From assembly GCF_036324505.1 (NCBI RefSeq), contig NC_086362.1, positions 6,569,043 to 6,633,042 of the forward strand: a stretch of DNA of 64,000 bases, written 5' to 3'. The notes below the pieces were generated by a model. That model ran no database searches, had not been told where the DNA came from, and saw only the letters and a list, made by a program, of their open reading frames with translations. This stretch comes from Eleginops maclovinus. Taxonomy: Eukaryota > Chordata > Actinopteri > Perciformes > Eleginopidae. Both the position numbers and the translations under genes were made by a program. Of this stretch, positions 1 to 26,958 are shown piece after piece; position 1 is the first letter of the stretch, and each line of letters begins with the position of its first letter.

Positions 1-226
1 AGAAGTAACAGAAAAGATGCATTTCTATTGTCATTAATATTTACTTTGTCCAGCAGAGAGCACTGTTTGTTCAGCTTTACATTATGAATGAAGTCACAAG
101 TTAAAAATAAGATCTGCTGAGAGTGTAAAAACATGTACATATGAAAGACATTTAACACAGTGGTTTTTACTATTTAAAAAACAAACATTCAGTTTAAATC
201 CTTCATGATGACTATCAGTGTCTCAG

Positions 227-266
227 GCTCTGAACATCGGAGACAACAACGTGATCGAGTCTAAGG
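227..266 (+). CDS. dctn6: dctn6 internal exon a
   Basis: A 40-bp exon encoding [13 protein letters not shown] plus one base of the next codon. The acceptor is tctcag and the donor is gtgagt (phase 1). The GDNNVIESK core is characteristic of the DCTN6 beta-helix. Confidence 0.9.
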
Positions 267-1107
267 GTGAGTACTGAAATCCCTCTCTGTGTACTTTATA
301 TGTACATATAAAGCTGTATATAATAAAATCAGAAGTGTAAAGTAACTAAGTAGATTTACTCAACTACTGTACCTAAGTACACTTTTGAGATACTTACTTG
401 AATTGAGTATTTCAATATAATGTTACTTGTACCCCACTACAATTCAGAGGTAGATTATATACTTTTATTCCACTACATTAATGTGATACCTGTAGTTGCT
501 TTACAGATTTGGATTAATGATGTGAAATATAATCAACATTTAAATCAAACTTTAGTTACACCTGGAGTAAATTCAGCATACTTTTAGTACTTTAAGTATA
601 TTTTGATGCCAACACCTTTGTACTTTTACATGTTACAGAGTATTCCTACACTCTGGTTCTTCAACTTTTACTGCAGTACAAGATCTAAGTACTTCTTCCA
701 CCTCTGTATATAATATAAAGAGGTGTAATCTGTGTATGTGTCTAACTACGTCACCTGCAGCTGACCTGGGCAGGAGGGTGGTGCTGAGCAGCGGCTGCAT
801 CGTGGGCGCCTGCTGCCAGCTCAACACCTGCGAGGTGGTGCCAGAGAACACGGTGGTGTACGGCTGTGGCACCAACCGCCGCCTGCAGAGCGAGAAGCCT
901 CAGGTTAGTTCTGCAATTGCACCACCCACACAACTGATGGAGGGTGGAGTTTATATACCTGAGGGTGGGGTTCTTGTCACTGAGGATGGTTTTTCTGTGT
1001 TGCAGCCTCAGACTCTGCAGCTGGACTTCCTGATGAAGATCCTGCCAAACTACCACCACATGAAGAAGACTGTGAGAGGGAACAGCACCACCCCTGTGAG
1101 GAACTGA
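227..1107 (+). CDS. dctn6: dctn6, dynactin subunit 6 (p27), C-terminal half, 3 exons
   Basis: Exons 227-266, 761-903 and 1006-1107 join in one frame into the last 94 residues. Dynactin subunit 6 is part of the pointed-end complex of dynactin, the cytoplasmic activator and cargo adaptor of dynein. The joined protein reads [12 protein letters not shown], then a left-handed beta-helix (hexapeptide-repeat) stretch with [15 protein letters not shown] and VPENTVVYG, then [20 protein letters not shown] and a tail ending TTPVRN. This follows the known DCTN6 family from its middle to its C terminus, about 190 residues in mammals, so roughly the first half of the protein lies left of the window. Junctions are tctcag/GCT, AAGG/gtgagt, ctgcag/CTG, CAG/gttagt and ttgcag/CCT. 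The stop codon is TGA at 1105-1107. The 3' end runs directly into a 35-bp minisatellite. Identification is secure; the upstream exons cannot be seen. Confidence 0.95.
330..706. repeat. MITE-like repeat in dctn6 intron
   Basis: The stretch is rich in 'AAGTACTT'-type words. It ends with AAGTACTTCTTCCACCTCTG and begins with CAGAAGTGTAAAGTAACTAA, which is roughly the inverted complement. This is the look of a very common teleost MITE whose ends read CAGTGGTGGAAGTAACTAAG. The repeat fills most of the 267-760 intron. Exact boundaries and target duplication are not clear. Confidence 0.6.
761..903 (+). CDS. dctn6: dctn6 internal exon b
   Basis: A 143-bp exon from the acceptor cctgcag to the donor gttagt. 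It encodes the later beta-helix turns and the stretch ending EKPQ. It is GC-rich relative to the flanking AT-rich intron. Confidence 0.93.
1006..1107 (+). CDS. dctn6: dctn6 terminal coding exon
   Basis: Starts after gtgttgcag and encodes the C-terminal helix [20 protein letters not shown] and the short basic tail. The open frame that continues across the intron 904-1005 from the previous exon is fortuitous, since that intron contains a normal gt...ag pair and is not conserved in the family. Confidence 0.93.
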   Translation, partial: PQTLQLDFLMKILPNYHHMKKTVRGNSTTPVRN

Positions 1108-1377
1108 CTGAACCTTCTTTACCTCCATCTATGAGGAACTGACTCCACCGTCTTTACATCCACCTGTGAGAAACTGACTCCACCTTCTTTACCTCCACCT
1201 ATGAGGAACTGACTCCACCTTCTTTACATCCACCTGTGAGGAACTGACTCCACCTTCTTTACCTCCACCTGTAAGGAACTGACTCCATCCTCTTTACTAC
1301 CACCTGATAGGAGCTGTTTCTACCTTCTTTACATCCACATGCGAGGAACTGACTCCTCCCCCTTTAGTTCCAACTGT
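1098..1377 (+). repeat. 35-bp minisatellite spanning the dctn6 stop codon and 3' UTR
   Basis: Eight units begin at 1098, 1133, 1168, 1203, 1238, 1273, 1308 and 1343, an exact 35-bp period. The core of each is GAGGAACTGACTCCACCTTC followed by TTTACCTCCACCT. The first unit contains the last codons of dctn6 (AGG AAC TGA). Units 6-8 are more diverged and the array fades by about 1410. Confidence 0.9.
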
Positions 1378-1420
1378 GACCTCCACCAACTTTACCTCCA
1401 TCTGTGACGTTCACCCATTA

Positions 1421-2647
1421 GAGTCATTCTTTTAGACCTGATATAAATCTCCTTATTGATTAATTCAATGTCTTTATAATTGTTCTCATAAAGATTGCAA
1501 TCAAAATGATCTCCATTTCAGATTTATGTTTGATTTGTTTTAGATATAATAACTTTTAGTTGTTATATATTTTTATAGGTGTAGTTAATATCTTTCATTC
1601 TTCTGTCATGCTAAGAAAGAAATGATTAATATTCATTTATATATTTAGTTTTTATAATACCTTAGTTTGACCACCAGGGAGAACTGTTGAGCTGCTTAAA
1701 GCACACAAAACAGATGAAATACTCCTATTATAAGTAAGGTGAAATCCATATCATAATCATAAAATGAAGTCCCCCCCCCCCCCCCGGTGTATGCAGGTGG
1801 AGCTGGTTGCAGCAGCCCTGCAGCTGGTGCACCCATCTTGACCTGCTGTGGGGTCAGATATGGATGGGGGGGGTCTCATTATTTGAGCAGGAGTGCAGCT
1901 GGGGCAACTCCTTTATGTCTTCATATATTCTCCTCCTCCTCCTCCTCCTCCTCCTCCTCCTCCTCCTCCTCCTCCTTCTTGTTTCGGGAGGTGTTTATAG
2001 TGACGGAGGACAGATGCTGGGCACAATTGCAGTATGTAGAGTGACGGGGGTCTCATGGGGGGGGGGGGGGGGGGTCTTTTAGTCTGCACCATGACGGTGA
2101 TGACAGTGGCTCATAGCAGAAATGCTTGTCTATATTTGGACACAGTTATTTACCCCCCCTCCCCCCTTACTGTAGTGTTGTGAAACTCAATCAGTGCTGC
2201 GCTGCTTTAATGCTAACAGCATCTCAGCATTCTGCCTTTATTACAGTCAGTTATATCATATGGACACAGATCCTGAGTGAACTGACTTATATAAATATTA
2301 ATACATGTATATATCTGGGTAGACACACGATCAGCTGGGTTTGGTACTCCGCCCTCTCCACCCCTCCATCCGTTAGGAGCAGTTGTGTAAGGCTTAGTGA
2401 CAGTTGACCTTTGCCTGCAGGTCCGCTCCATCTTTACAGAGTGAGGAGTGACCTATAGGTACAGTCACCTCCTCTGCAGACCACAGGAACCATTAATCTC
2501 ATCTCAACAGGGACTCTTTGGTCCCCTCTGAAACAGACCAGCAGCTGGAGACTGACACAGACCCCCACCTCCTCCTTCACGACCACTAGCTCCAATCCAC
2601 TGTGTTGCTATACATGCTTTTACTTTGTGGTTCCCAGCTAAATGTCC
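1421..2647. other. dctn6 3' flank, no gene recognised
   Basis: AT-rich non-coding sequence follows the minisatellite. It contains homopolymer C (1771-1785), a CTC/TCC trinucleotide run (about 1931-1978) and homopolymer G (about 2056-2074). No convincing AATAAA was found close to the stop, so the dctn6 polyadenylation site is not located. Confidence 0.6.
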
Positions 2648-3041
2648 TTAAAGGGGCCCTATTCTGCTTCTTGTGGTTTTCCCACACACTCCCCCCTGCC
2701 TGAAACTCCTGCATTGGACTCCTTTGTTTGCTTCCAGAACATAGTGGCATCACTTACGAACACTTATGCTTCTATTGGCTAGCGCTCCAACAACATTGTA
2801 CGTGATAGGCTAATAGGCGGGACAGCTTTAAGTGGTTGACCAATCACAACAGAGCCAGCCTGCTAACCAATCATAACAGACTGGGCTCTGGTTTCAGACA
2901 GAGGGTGGAAAGATGTGCTGCAACACAGGCAGAATGAGAAAAATGAAGACCCTTTTGAACATACAAGCATGGAAATATGTCACAGTATTGTCACTAAATG
3001 CTTGTATCAACCTGAAAATCAGCAGAAAAGGGCCCCTTTAA
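2648..3041 (+). mobile_element. TTAA-flanked MITE, full-length copy (copy A)
   Basis: This is a 394-bp element whose ends are inverted: the left end reads TTAAAGGGGCCCTATTCTGC and the right end ends GCAGAAAAGGGCCCCTTTAA. The TTAA at both tips fits a TTAA target duplication, as made by piggyBac- or Kolobok-type transposases (inference). The interior carries CTAACCAATCA and CAGACTGGGCTCTGGTTTCA, found again near 25.8, 51.3, 52.8 and 60.9 kb. No transposase is encoded. It lies between dctn6 and rbpms. Confidence 0.8.
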
Positions 3042-3960
3042 AGCATCGAAAAACAAAACGTGTTACACACTCACAATATGCAGACCAGCATGTGTATCAT
3101 AAGTCATCTTTTGTTCCTTTACTGCACAGCAGCGCATCATAAACACTAAAAGTTAAGAGTAATAGATTAACCCTTAGAGCACTAAAGGGCAGCTCAGATG
3201 AACGGAGGTTTATTGTGTGATAAAAACTGAAGGACTCAGGTTTTCAGTTTTTATTGGATCCACTGCACAACAAAGAGAGGATTTAACTTTAAGACATGTC
3301 AGCAGTTTAGAGAAATATTATAGACCTTTACACACACTGAGTCAAGGTTTAAACTCAAGTTAGCACACATGCCATCCACTAGGATCTCCAATAACACACT
3401 TATACTGTCACAAAATTCCTCCTCCTTCTCTGAGCTAGCAGCCGCTCCTCATTTCACTCAAACTCACACCTTCTACACACCAGCCTCATCAGTCTTGGCT
3501 TTTTTCTCCTCATCGTCCAGCTCATCCAGGTATTCTCTTAAGGGTGTTTCTGTATGCAGGTGTCTCAGGATTGACATGAAAACATGAAGATACAAGGTTA
3601 AACAAAGATAATAGCTAACTAGCTTCGATGAATAGGATGCAGGCCAGCCATGTGATCTTGCTCATGTTGATGCTAAGACGCTGCTAGCTAGCTTCCTATT
3701 TCGCCTTCAGAAATGAGATACTGTTGAAGTGAGGGCAAAGAAGATGGTTACGTGAGGAGGGTTCATAGATTTTATTAGTGAGTTATTCGTTCAAACTAAA
3801 ATAACTTCCATTTTATCTGCATGTTTATCTGGTTACTCTGTGATAACACAGAGACGTCTCCTTCATGTGGTTGTGGTGATGGGGGGGGTGGGGGGGGCGT
3901 CAGAGCCATGACATGTTACCAGGACAGCGTGACCAGACAGTCTCCTAGCTACCCCCCCCC

Positions 3961-4051
<91 letters not shown>

Positions 4052-4659
4052 ACACCCACACACCAGCAGAGAGGGGGGCCTCCCTCTCTTAGCATCAGAC
4101 CACACAGAGACCTGTCAAACACAGCTGGGACATCTCCCCTTCTCCCCTTCTCCCCCCCCCCCCCCCTTCCCCAGACTCCAGCAGCAGCTTTGATTCCTGC
4201 TTGTCGAGACGCAAGGGGAGCATTTCCATTTTTATCTCCTTGCATAGCTCCTTCAGATGTATCTGTGATGGATGTAGATGTGATCTGAGGGAGGGGGGGG
4301 CATAACTGCTTCTCCTTCTTTTGTTGTGTTGAGGTGCATGCTCAGCAGAAATGACTCTGCCTGGCTGTCACACACTGCGAGTGTGTGTCCGCTGCACTGA
4401 GCGTCAGAGAGCTAGCTGCTGGAGTTACCGTCTGGGCTGCAGACCATCAGAGGTGTGGATAGTTTCAGACGGCACTCCCTTTGCTGCACCCCCCCCCCCC
4501 TTCCCCCCCAACCCTTACCACCTACAAATGTTGAGCAACGCTCAGGTGTTGTCTTCTGATCCTCTCTGTAAATATACACACACAGTCTTGTTGATAATTG
4601 TCCACACACATGATGCATCATGCTGAAACTCTCCTGAGTGTGCACAGTTACACATCACA
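3042..4659. other. dctn6-rbpms intergenic DNA with microsatellites
   Basis: No gene recognised. It contains a (CA)n tract at about 3963-4064 with a preceding C run, G and C homopolymers near 3882-3898 and 4152-4165, and another C run at 4490-4500. Open frames here are low-complexity Thr-His or Cys-Val translations of the CA tract. Confidence 0.6.
3963..4064. repeat. (CA)n microsatellite
   Basis: About 43 uninterrupted CA units followed by imperfect CCACAC units, directly after a run of C. Confidence 0.95.
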
Positions 4660-5932
4660 TGATGCAGTGTTCACAGACATTTTCAATAGGTCACTGCTCC
4701 AGTCTGTAGTCCCCACATGTTTTAAAGAGTCCATCATTGTCCCTGTCCCCAAAAAGACAAAACCCATCTGCCTCAATGACTACCGCCCAGTTGCACTCAC
4801 CTCCATCATCATGAAGTGCTTTGAGCGGTTAGTCAAAACTTTTATCACCTCCTCCCTCCCTGACTCACTGGACCCCCTGCAGTTTGCCTACAGAGCAAAC
4901 AGGTCCACGGATGATGCCATCTCCCTCACCCTCCACACTGCCCTCTCCCACCTGGACCAGAGGAACACTTATGTGAGAATGCTGTTCATTGACTACAGTT
5001 CAGCATTCAACACCATTGTGCCCTCCAAGCTCATCATTAAGCTCAGGGACCTTGGGCTCAACAGCGCCCTCTGTGACTGGATCATGAGCTTCCTGACGGG
5101 CAGATCCCAGGCAGTGCGGATGGGGAACATCACATCCTCCACCTTGACCCTCAACACCGGAGCCCCTCAGGGTTGTGTGCTCAGCCCTCTCCTCTACTCC
5201 CTGTTCACGCACGACTGCGTGGCCACACACAGCTCCAACACCATCATCAAGTTTGCTGACGACACGACCGTCATCGGCCTGATCACAGACGGCGACGAGA
5301 CGGCGTACAGAGAGGAGGTCAGAGCCCTGACATCTTGGTGCCAGGACAACAACCTCCATCTCAACGTCAGCAAAACAAAGGAGCTGATTGTGGACTACAG
5401 GAAGAGGCAGAGAGAGGCACACACACCCATCACCATCGACGGGACTCCTGTGGAGAGAGTCAGCAGCTTCAGGTTCCTCGGGGTAAACATCAGTGAGGAC
5501 CTGACATGGACACATCACACCAGGGTCATATCCAAGACGGCTCGACAGCGGCTCTTCTTCCTCCGCAGGCTGCGGAAGTTCAACATGGACTCCAGGATAC
5601 TCTGCAACTTCTACAGGTGCACCATCGAGAGTATCCTGACTGGCTGCATCACCGCCTGGTATGGCAGTTGCACCGCCCTCAACCGTAAGACTCTACAGAG
5701 GGTGGTGAAAACTGCTCAGCACATCAGCAGGACGGAGCTGCCATCCATGGAGGACCTCTACACCCAGCGGTGTAGGAAGAAGGCCGGTAGGATATTAAAG
5801 GACCCCCATCACCCCAGCAACAATCTGTTCTGTCTGCTGCCGTCTGGCAGACGGTACCGCAGCATCCGGACCAAGACCACCAGACTCAGAGACAGTTTTA
5901 TACCACAGGCTATAAGACTACTGAACTCCTGA
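4660..5932 (+). CDS. LINE reverse transcriptase (partial ORF2)
   Basis: RNA-directed DNA polymerase of a non-LTR retrotransposon. In order: an N-terminal thumb-proximal stretch with [20 protein letters not shown], then [14 protein letters not shown], the first catalytic Asp in [28 protein letters not shown], the catalytic FADDTTVIG box, a [15 protein letters not shown] region, FRFLGVNIS and a C-terminal domain ending [18 protein letters not shown]. No stop or frameshift occurs in roughly 424 codons. Similarity starts at about 4660 with [11 protein letters not shown]; the upstream in-frame ATG at 4598 lies in flanking sequence and is not a natural start. The apurinic endonuclease domain is missing, so the copy cannot mobilise itself. 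Confidence 0.88.
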
Positions 5933-6330
5933 GCTCTGTGAATGTCTACTCACATCTGTTTATAGTACACACATACATATATATTATACACATCTGCCAT
6001 ACATATCTGTTTATAGTACACATATCTATATATTGTACATCTGCCATATACATCTGCTATACATAATATATGCATCTGTCCATACCTCCTCATTCAACAG
6101 TGTAAAGTATTTAAATACTTTCAATGTATTCCACATATGTATATATTTCACATCCTCAAATCTGTATTGTTGATATTGTAAATATTCTTCTCTCTTTTTG
6201 CACTACTTTATTTATCTTTTGCACCATGTATGTTGAGTTGTTGGAGGAGCACGCGACATAAGATTTTCATTGCCAACATATACGCTGTATCTGCTGTGCA
6301 TATGACAAATAAAAAACCTTGAACCTTGAG
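4660..6330 (+). mobile_element. 5'-truncated non-LTR retrotransposon (CR1/L2/Rex1 group)
   Basis: A LINE remnant: it holds an open reverse transcriptase frame to 5932, then a 3' UTR of about 400 bp with short ATA/CATCTG repeats, and ends AATAAAAAACC followed by TTGAACCTTGAG. Such short tandem 3' tails instead of poly(A) are typical of CR1/L2/Rex1-like elements. The endonuclease half is absent, as expected from 5' truncation during target-primed integration. The intact frame suggests a fairly recent insertion. It lies between dctn6 and rbpms in the same orientation. Whether it is Rex1 or L2 cannot be decided by eye. Confidence 0.85.
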
Positions 6331-7380
6331 CCGAGGGTCAGACAGCCAGGCAACAGGTTAATAAGCTACAAGAAGATCTAAAATAAGAAGCATTCTTAAG
6401 GAAACAAGATAACTGTAAAGTATGTAATTAAAATGTGAAAAAAGGACACAGCTGTGTGGTACTTTTTTTTGGAGCTTTGTAATTACTTAATGTTTCAGTT
6501 TTTTATTGTTGATGGTGGTCGACAAGTGCTAACGCGCTGCAAAACCTCCACTAGGAGAAATGGGCGGCAGCTTTAGAACAGATGCAATTAAAAAATAAAT
6601 AATAATAATAATAAAAACATGAGCAGCATTTACTGAAAGCACTGCTGAATGAAACATTGCAAATACAAAATGCTGCAAGAGGCTCGAAACACAACGGAAA
6701 CCAGGGAAAGTAAAAGTGACGCACACTGCTGGGACCAGAGTGCTTGTTGACATTCGGAAGTTTCCAACAACCCCGTTAAAGGTCGTCGACCTCCGTAGTT
6801 TCACGCACAAAAGCACAGCTATCCTTTAAGTGTGAGGATCAAGTACAATGCAATAATTTTGTCATTGTAACCAGCATGTTTTGTTTAATCCTCCTAAAAC
6901 ATTTCAAAGTTTGTTAAAATGTTTTGCAATCATACCCTTTTTTATTGACATTGAACATACACACGTGTGTGTTATCTCTGTGTCTGTCAATCAGAATACC
7001 TGTTTAAATGAACGCATATGTAAAATCAGCTGACGATACACATTAGTATTATATCTGGACTATAAATAGGAATATTAAAGCAGCTGCTGTTAGAAAAATA
7101 TTGTAGGAATGTTGCAGAGACTAAAATAACACGCAGTGCTATTACAACGTTTATAAAGCTGATAGAGCAGCAGCAGCAGACGGTGCATCTACACCCTAAC
7201 CCCACCCTAAACCCCTCCCTCCTCCTCCTCCTCCTCCTCCTCTTCTTCCTCCTCAGCTGGGAGAAGTTTGCAGCAGTCTAACAGCAGCGTGTTTCACTGA
7301 GAGCAGCAGAGCAAGAGGAGAGGCTTTCTGTCTGATTTTACTCACAGCTTCTGATTTGAATTTGAATCCGAGTCGTCACT
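6331..7380. other. rbpms upstream region
   Basis: Non-coding, AT-rich, with an (AAT)n stretch near 6598-6615. A CTATAAATAGG motif at about 7060 could serve as a TATA-like or MEF2/CArG-like element, and a CTC-rich tract (7214-7253) leads into the presumed 5' UTR. The transcription start is not resolved. Confidence 0.4.
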
Positions 7381-7381
7381 G

Positions 7382-7396
7382 ATGTCGCCTAAGTAG
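7382..7396 (+). promoter_or_regulatory. candidate uORF in rbpms 5' UTR
   Basis: ATG TCG CCT AAG TAG, a four-codon upstream open reading frame 132 bases before the rbpms start and in the same frame. The frame then stays open to the main ATG. It could lower main-start initiation if the mRNA 5' end lies upstream; that is inference. Confidence 0.35.
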
Positions 7397-7513
7397 CAGC
7401 TGCAAACGGACTCAAGTCTGTCGGAGGTGCTGGAAACCTACAGCGGGAGGAAGAGGAGCAGAGGCAAACTGACTGAAGAAGAAGAAGACAGTCCCGTTGA
7501 TAAAGTCGTCAGG

Positions 7514-22925
<15,412 letters not shown>

Positions 22926-24068
22926 GTGTGGTTTAAACAGTTGCAGAGATGTATGGATAGGTGAGGATTATCTGGGGGAGTTACTGAGGCTCCTCTCCCC
23001 CCTCTCATGAGAAACTCATTGCAGCTGCCTTCAGTCTCTGCTGCTAATCAGTCACGTTTCTGCTGCTGTACTTCAAACACACACTCGCTTTGAGATGAGG
23101 ACGTGCGAGTGTAAAGCCACATCATCATGAGACATGAAAGATGCGATTTAGAGGTGACTCAGGTACAGAGGCCTCCCCACCCATCAAAGAGCAGTCAAAC
23201 AGAATATATATTGTGGTTATAAGGGCTCAGCTACCGTGGTTCAAATGCTTATATCAGGCGTTTTTACATGTTGGTGCTGCTGTGTGTCATCATGCAAGAA
23301 CTCCACATAATATCACCTTCTGATAATCGGCAGACATCAAACTGAGATCTAACTCACTCTTCCCTCCACATACTCTAAACTCTGTAAAACATATTCTGCT
23401 CACAGGCTATAACATGCGTGATAAAAAAACAAATAAGGAGCTGAAAGAGGCTAAAATGCTGCCTAGAGCTGAGGGTGATGGTAAGATATTTATTTGTTAT
23501 TTCACTAACAGGGACCACACCACAACAATATATTGGTTATACTGTAGATTTGTGTTAGTATTGGACGCAGGAAGGGAGGAATGAAGGGTCCAAGCTTACA
23601 TGTAGTTCATCAGGTGGTACTGCACTTCTGAATGACATTGCCATGTAATTGCTGTCATTTACACACAGATCCAGCTCTTCAGGGTCTGAGCGTTTATTAA
23701 AATATATTTTTTAATGTGATTATAATACACTGACATAGCCATAACAACCCTGAATATGGTCCTGGGTTGCTGTTGGCGCTGTGCAGCTGATATTAGGGTG
23801 TGTTTGTCACTTTGTCAACCGCTGTCAGGATGAAATACTTTTTTTAATTTAAAGGCACGTTATGACACACAGGAGAAGTGTAAATGGAAGAGAAGGAGGA
23901 GGAGGAGGAGATCGTAAATGTGAAACCATGTGCAGCCCGAGGGCCGCTCTGATTCATCTTTATTAAAAAATGATTAGCACAGGTTTATTTGAGATAAATT
24001 ACACGAGTTAATGTTACTGCAGACTCACGGTGATCAGATAATAAGAGGAGACGAACGTGCGCACACTG

Positions 24069-24071
<3 letters not shown>

Positions 24072-24162
<91 letters not shown>
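24072..24162. repeat. (TG)n microsatellite
   Basis: About 45 TG units with one GCG interruption. An opposing CA tract follows at 24293-24334, so the two could pair. Confidence 0.95.
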
Positions 24163-24163
<1 letters not shown>

Positions 24164-24291
24164 GGCGCCAGTCACCCTGTCCCCAGCCCTCCCCCCTCTG
24201 CTCTCGGGAGTCAGGACAGGAAGCAACATGTTGTGCCCCCCCCCTCAGGGAGGCTAACACACTCAGGCTGCTGCTTCAGACTGATTACATG

Positions 24292-24292
<1 letters not shown>

Positions 24293-24334
<42 letters not shown>
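24293..24334. repeat. (CA)n microsatellite
   Basis: About 21 CA units. A (TGTC)n-like short tetranucleotide run lies just downstream at about 24373-24392. Confidence 0.93.
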
Positions 24335-24337
<3 letters not shown>

Positions 24338-25035
24338 CATAGTGATCTGCTGTTTGGGGGGTTTCCTCTGCCTGTCTGTCTGTCTGTCTGTCCTGGGGGG
24401 GGTACAACAGGAAGGGAGGGGCTTTGGGGAAATAATTACTCCTATCTAAGCAGGAGGAAGTCATTTGTCTGGTCAGTCCTACAACAGCAACATTCCCACT
24501 TTATAATAACATATAACTACAACGCACACTCATGATGATGTGCAATGTGCACACACACTGACAGGTTTATGTTCACAAACCTCTCCTGGTTTCTCTTCAT
24601 GATGATCGTTTTAGTTTCCAGGAATTAGACACATCCATTAATCATTAGAACATCACTCATGGATCAGTCATCAACTTCATGTTACTGAAGAAAATGGATC
24701 TCTGTATAAATAAATATTTGCACAGTTGTGCATACGTTTGAAATAAATGACATCTACTTTGTAAATGACAAGTGAGGCCTCTACTTCTTCGCTGTTACAC
24801 CTTTAGGACCCCTGAGCCGCCCTCTGTGCCTCTGTCAGCTTTACTCACTGTAACCATAACTTCACACACTAAATATTACAGTTGGGATAGCACATGAACA
24901 TATATCAGAAAATTACAGATTAATTAAATACAAAAAATAAAACAACATATAAAGTGCTTTTGCAATATAGTGCAATTTCCTGTCTATTTCCACGCCCATT
25001 AGTACTGGGGGTCCAACATTAAGGATGGTTAATAT

Positions 25036-25154
<119 letters not shown>

Positions 25155-25684
25155 CTCGATCAAACCTGACATTCATGCTCTGTCCACACACTACCTCACA
25201 GTGGACATTAAAGCAGTGACCTGCAGGAGAGTAATCCGGATTTTCCATCTGACAACACATGTGTTTCTGTGTGTGCATCTGTGTCTGTGTGTGTGTTTGC
25301 ATCTGTGTGTGTGGCTTCCTGCCCTGAGGTGTTTGCTTCGGCCAATAGCCTGACAAACCAGTGGTTCCTGTGTAGCTTTGGACTAACTCCCACTGGAGAG
25401 CCGAAGGCCAGCTGGGGCCCATCTAATAAGGAAGAGGGACTTTATCCTACAAACAAGCACACACACACACACAAACACACACAGATGCAGCGTGGCCGTG
25501 ATGCTGTCACTGCTCTGTGTAATATGTGAGGAACAGGGCGGATTAAAGCGCTTCACATTCGGGGAAGCTCTGCAGAGGCCACACTGTTTAACGTTCTCTA
25601 TTATTGAAACAGTACTTTTTATATTTAATCTATATTTTTAATATCAGCTATCTGTTCTTCCCACAGTTATTAGTTTAAAGAGAG

Positions 25685-25990
25685 AGTTTCTCTCCCACAC
25701 ACTCCCCCCTCCATTGGACTCCTTTGTTTACTTTCGAAACATAGGGAAGTAAACATAGGAGTTTTACTTGCTAGCGCTACAACAAATTGTACTTAATATG
25801 CTAAGGGGCAGTACATGCTGTTGACAAATCAAAACCGGCCAGCTAACCAATCAGAGCAGACTGGGCTCTGGTTTCAGACAGAGGGTAAAAAGAGATGCTT
25901 TAGCACAGGCAGTATGAGAAAAATTAAAGCAGATGTCACAGTAGAGACACAAAATACTATTATCAACCTGAGCATGTTTTCCATTATGAC
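25685..25990 (+). mobile_element. TTAA MITE, partial copy (copy C)
   Basis: Matches the 2648-3041 element from CCCACACACTCCCCCCT through CCATTGGACTCCTTTGTTT, GCTAACCAATCAGAGCAGAC and TGGGCTCTGGTTTCAGACAG. Both terminal ends are lost. Confidence 0.75.
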
Positions 25991-26837
25991 ATGAACATGC
26001 ACATCTGTCTTAAATAGGATTTAACTATAATATACTGTCAGGCAAATGAACATTATGAGTGTGCAACAAGTAAATGTTTGACAAGGATCCCTTGAGTTAA
26101 TGATTAAAGGATTACAACAAGCGTGACAAACTATGTCATATAACTGAGTCTAAATACATCTTTATATATATATTTTGGATTTACTTCCTTATTAGCCACC
26201 GAAGATTCAGTATATGAGAGGAGACTGTGATGAATGAACAGACTTGATGTTAACTGTGGTGTATTTTCATATCACAGAAATAATTGGTTGGAAAATATAT
26301 GCTTACTTTACAAGCCCTGCAGACTATAGTCATTGTGTAGTGTGATGCTGAATATGACTCCCTTCTGTGAGTTCATGTGCAGCCCTGGTAACATTAGTGT
26401 GAGAATAATACACACTTCCTGAGAACACTCCGCTGCTCAGTGTTTACCTCTCCCACACCGCTCTGGTTTCTGGAGGTAACTCATTAACCCTGCCATCAGT
26501 GATGTGCACGGACGTGTTCAATGATCAACCCGCTGCACTGTGCGTCTCAGGCAGAACAAACAGCGCTCTGCAGGCTGCGGCTCACTGATCGGCTCAGTGA
26601 CGCTCCGATTCCCTCGCCCCCTGAACGCACCACGTATCAGACCAGCCCCCTCCTACTGAGTGAGCTTTACTTTCTTGTTTATTGTTCCACACAGTCCCCT
26701 AGACGTTTCTATTCCTGCCTCACATCTGGGGGGTGAAGAGGGGGGAGGTTGATCTGATCTGCTCATGGGAGACATGGCTGTTAGTTCATGAGTTCAACAC
26801 GGGTCTTAGAGACTGTCAGCTGACATCCTGTTTTCCA

Positions 26838-26958
<121 letters not shown>

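Noticed and set aside
5000..5518. 172-codon minus-strand frame inside the LINE
   Set aside because: Antisense shadow of the reverse transcriptase frame, without any recognisable domain.
7427..7513. Possible upstream extension of RBPMS from a GTG codon
   Set aside because: The frame is open but has no ATG. The family N terminus matches the ATG at 7514, and eukaryotic GTG starts are rare.
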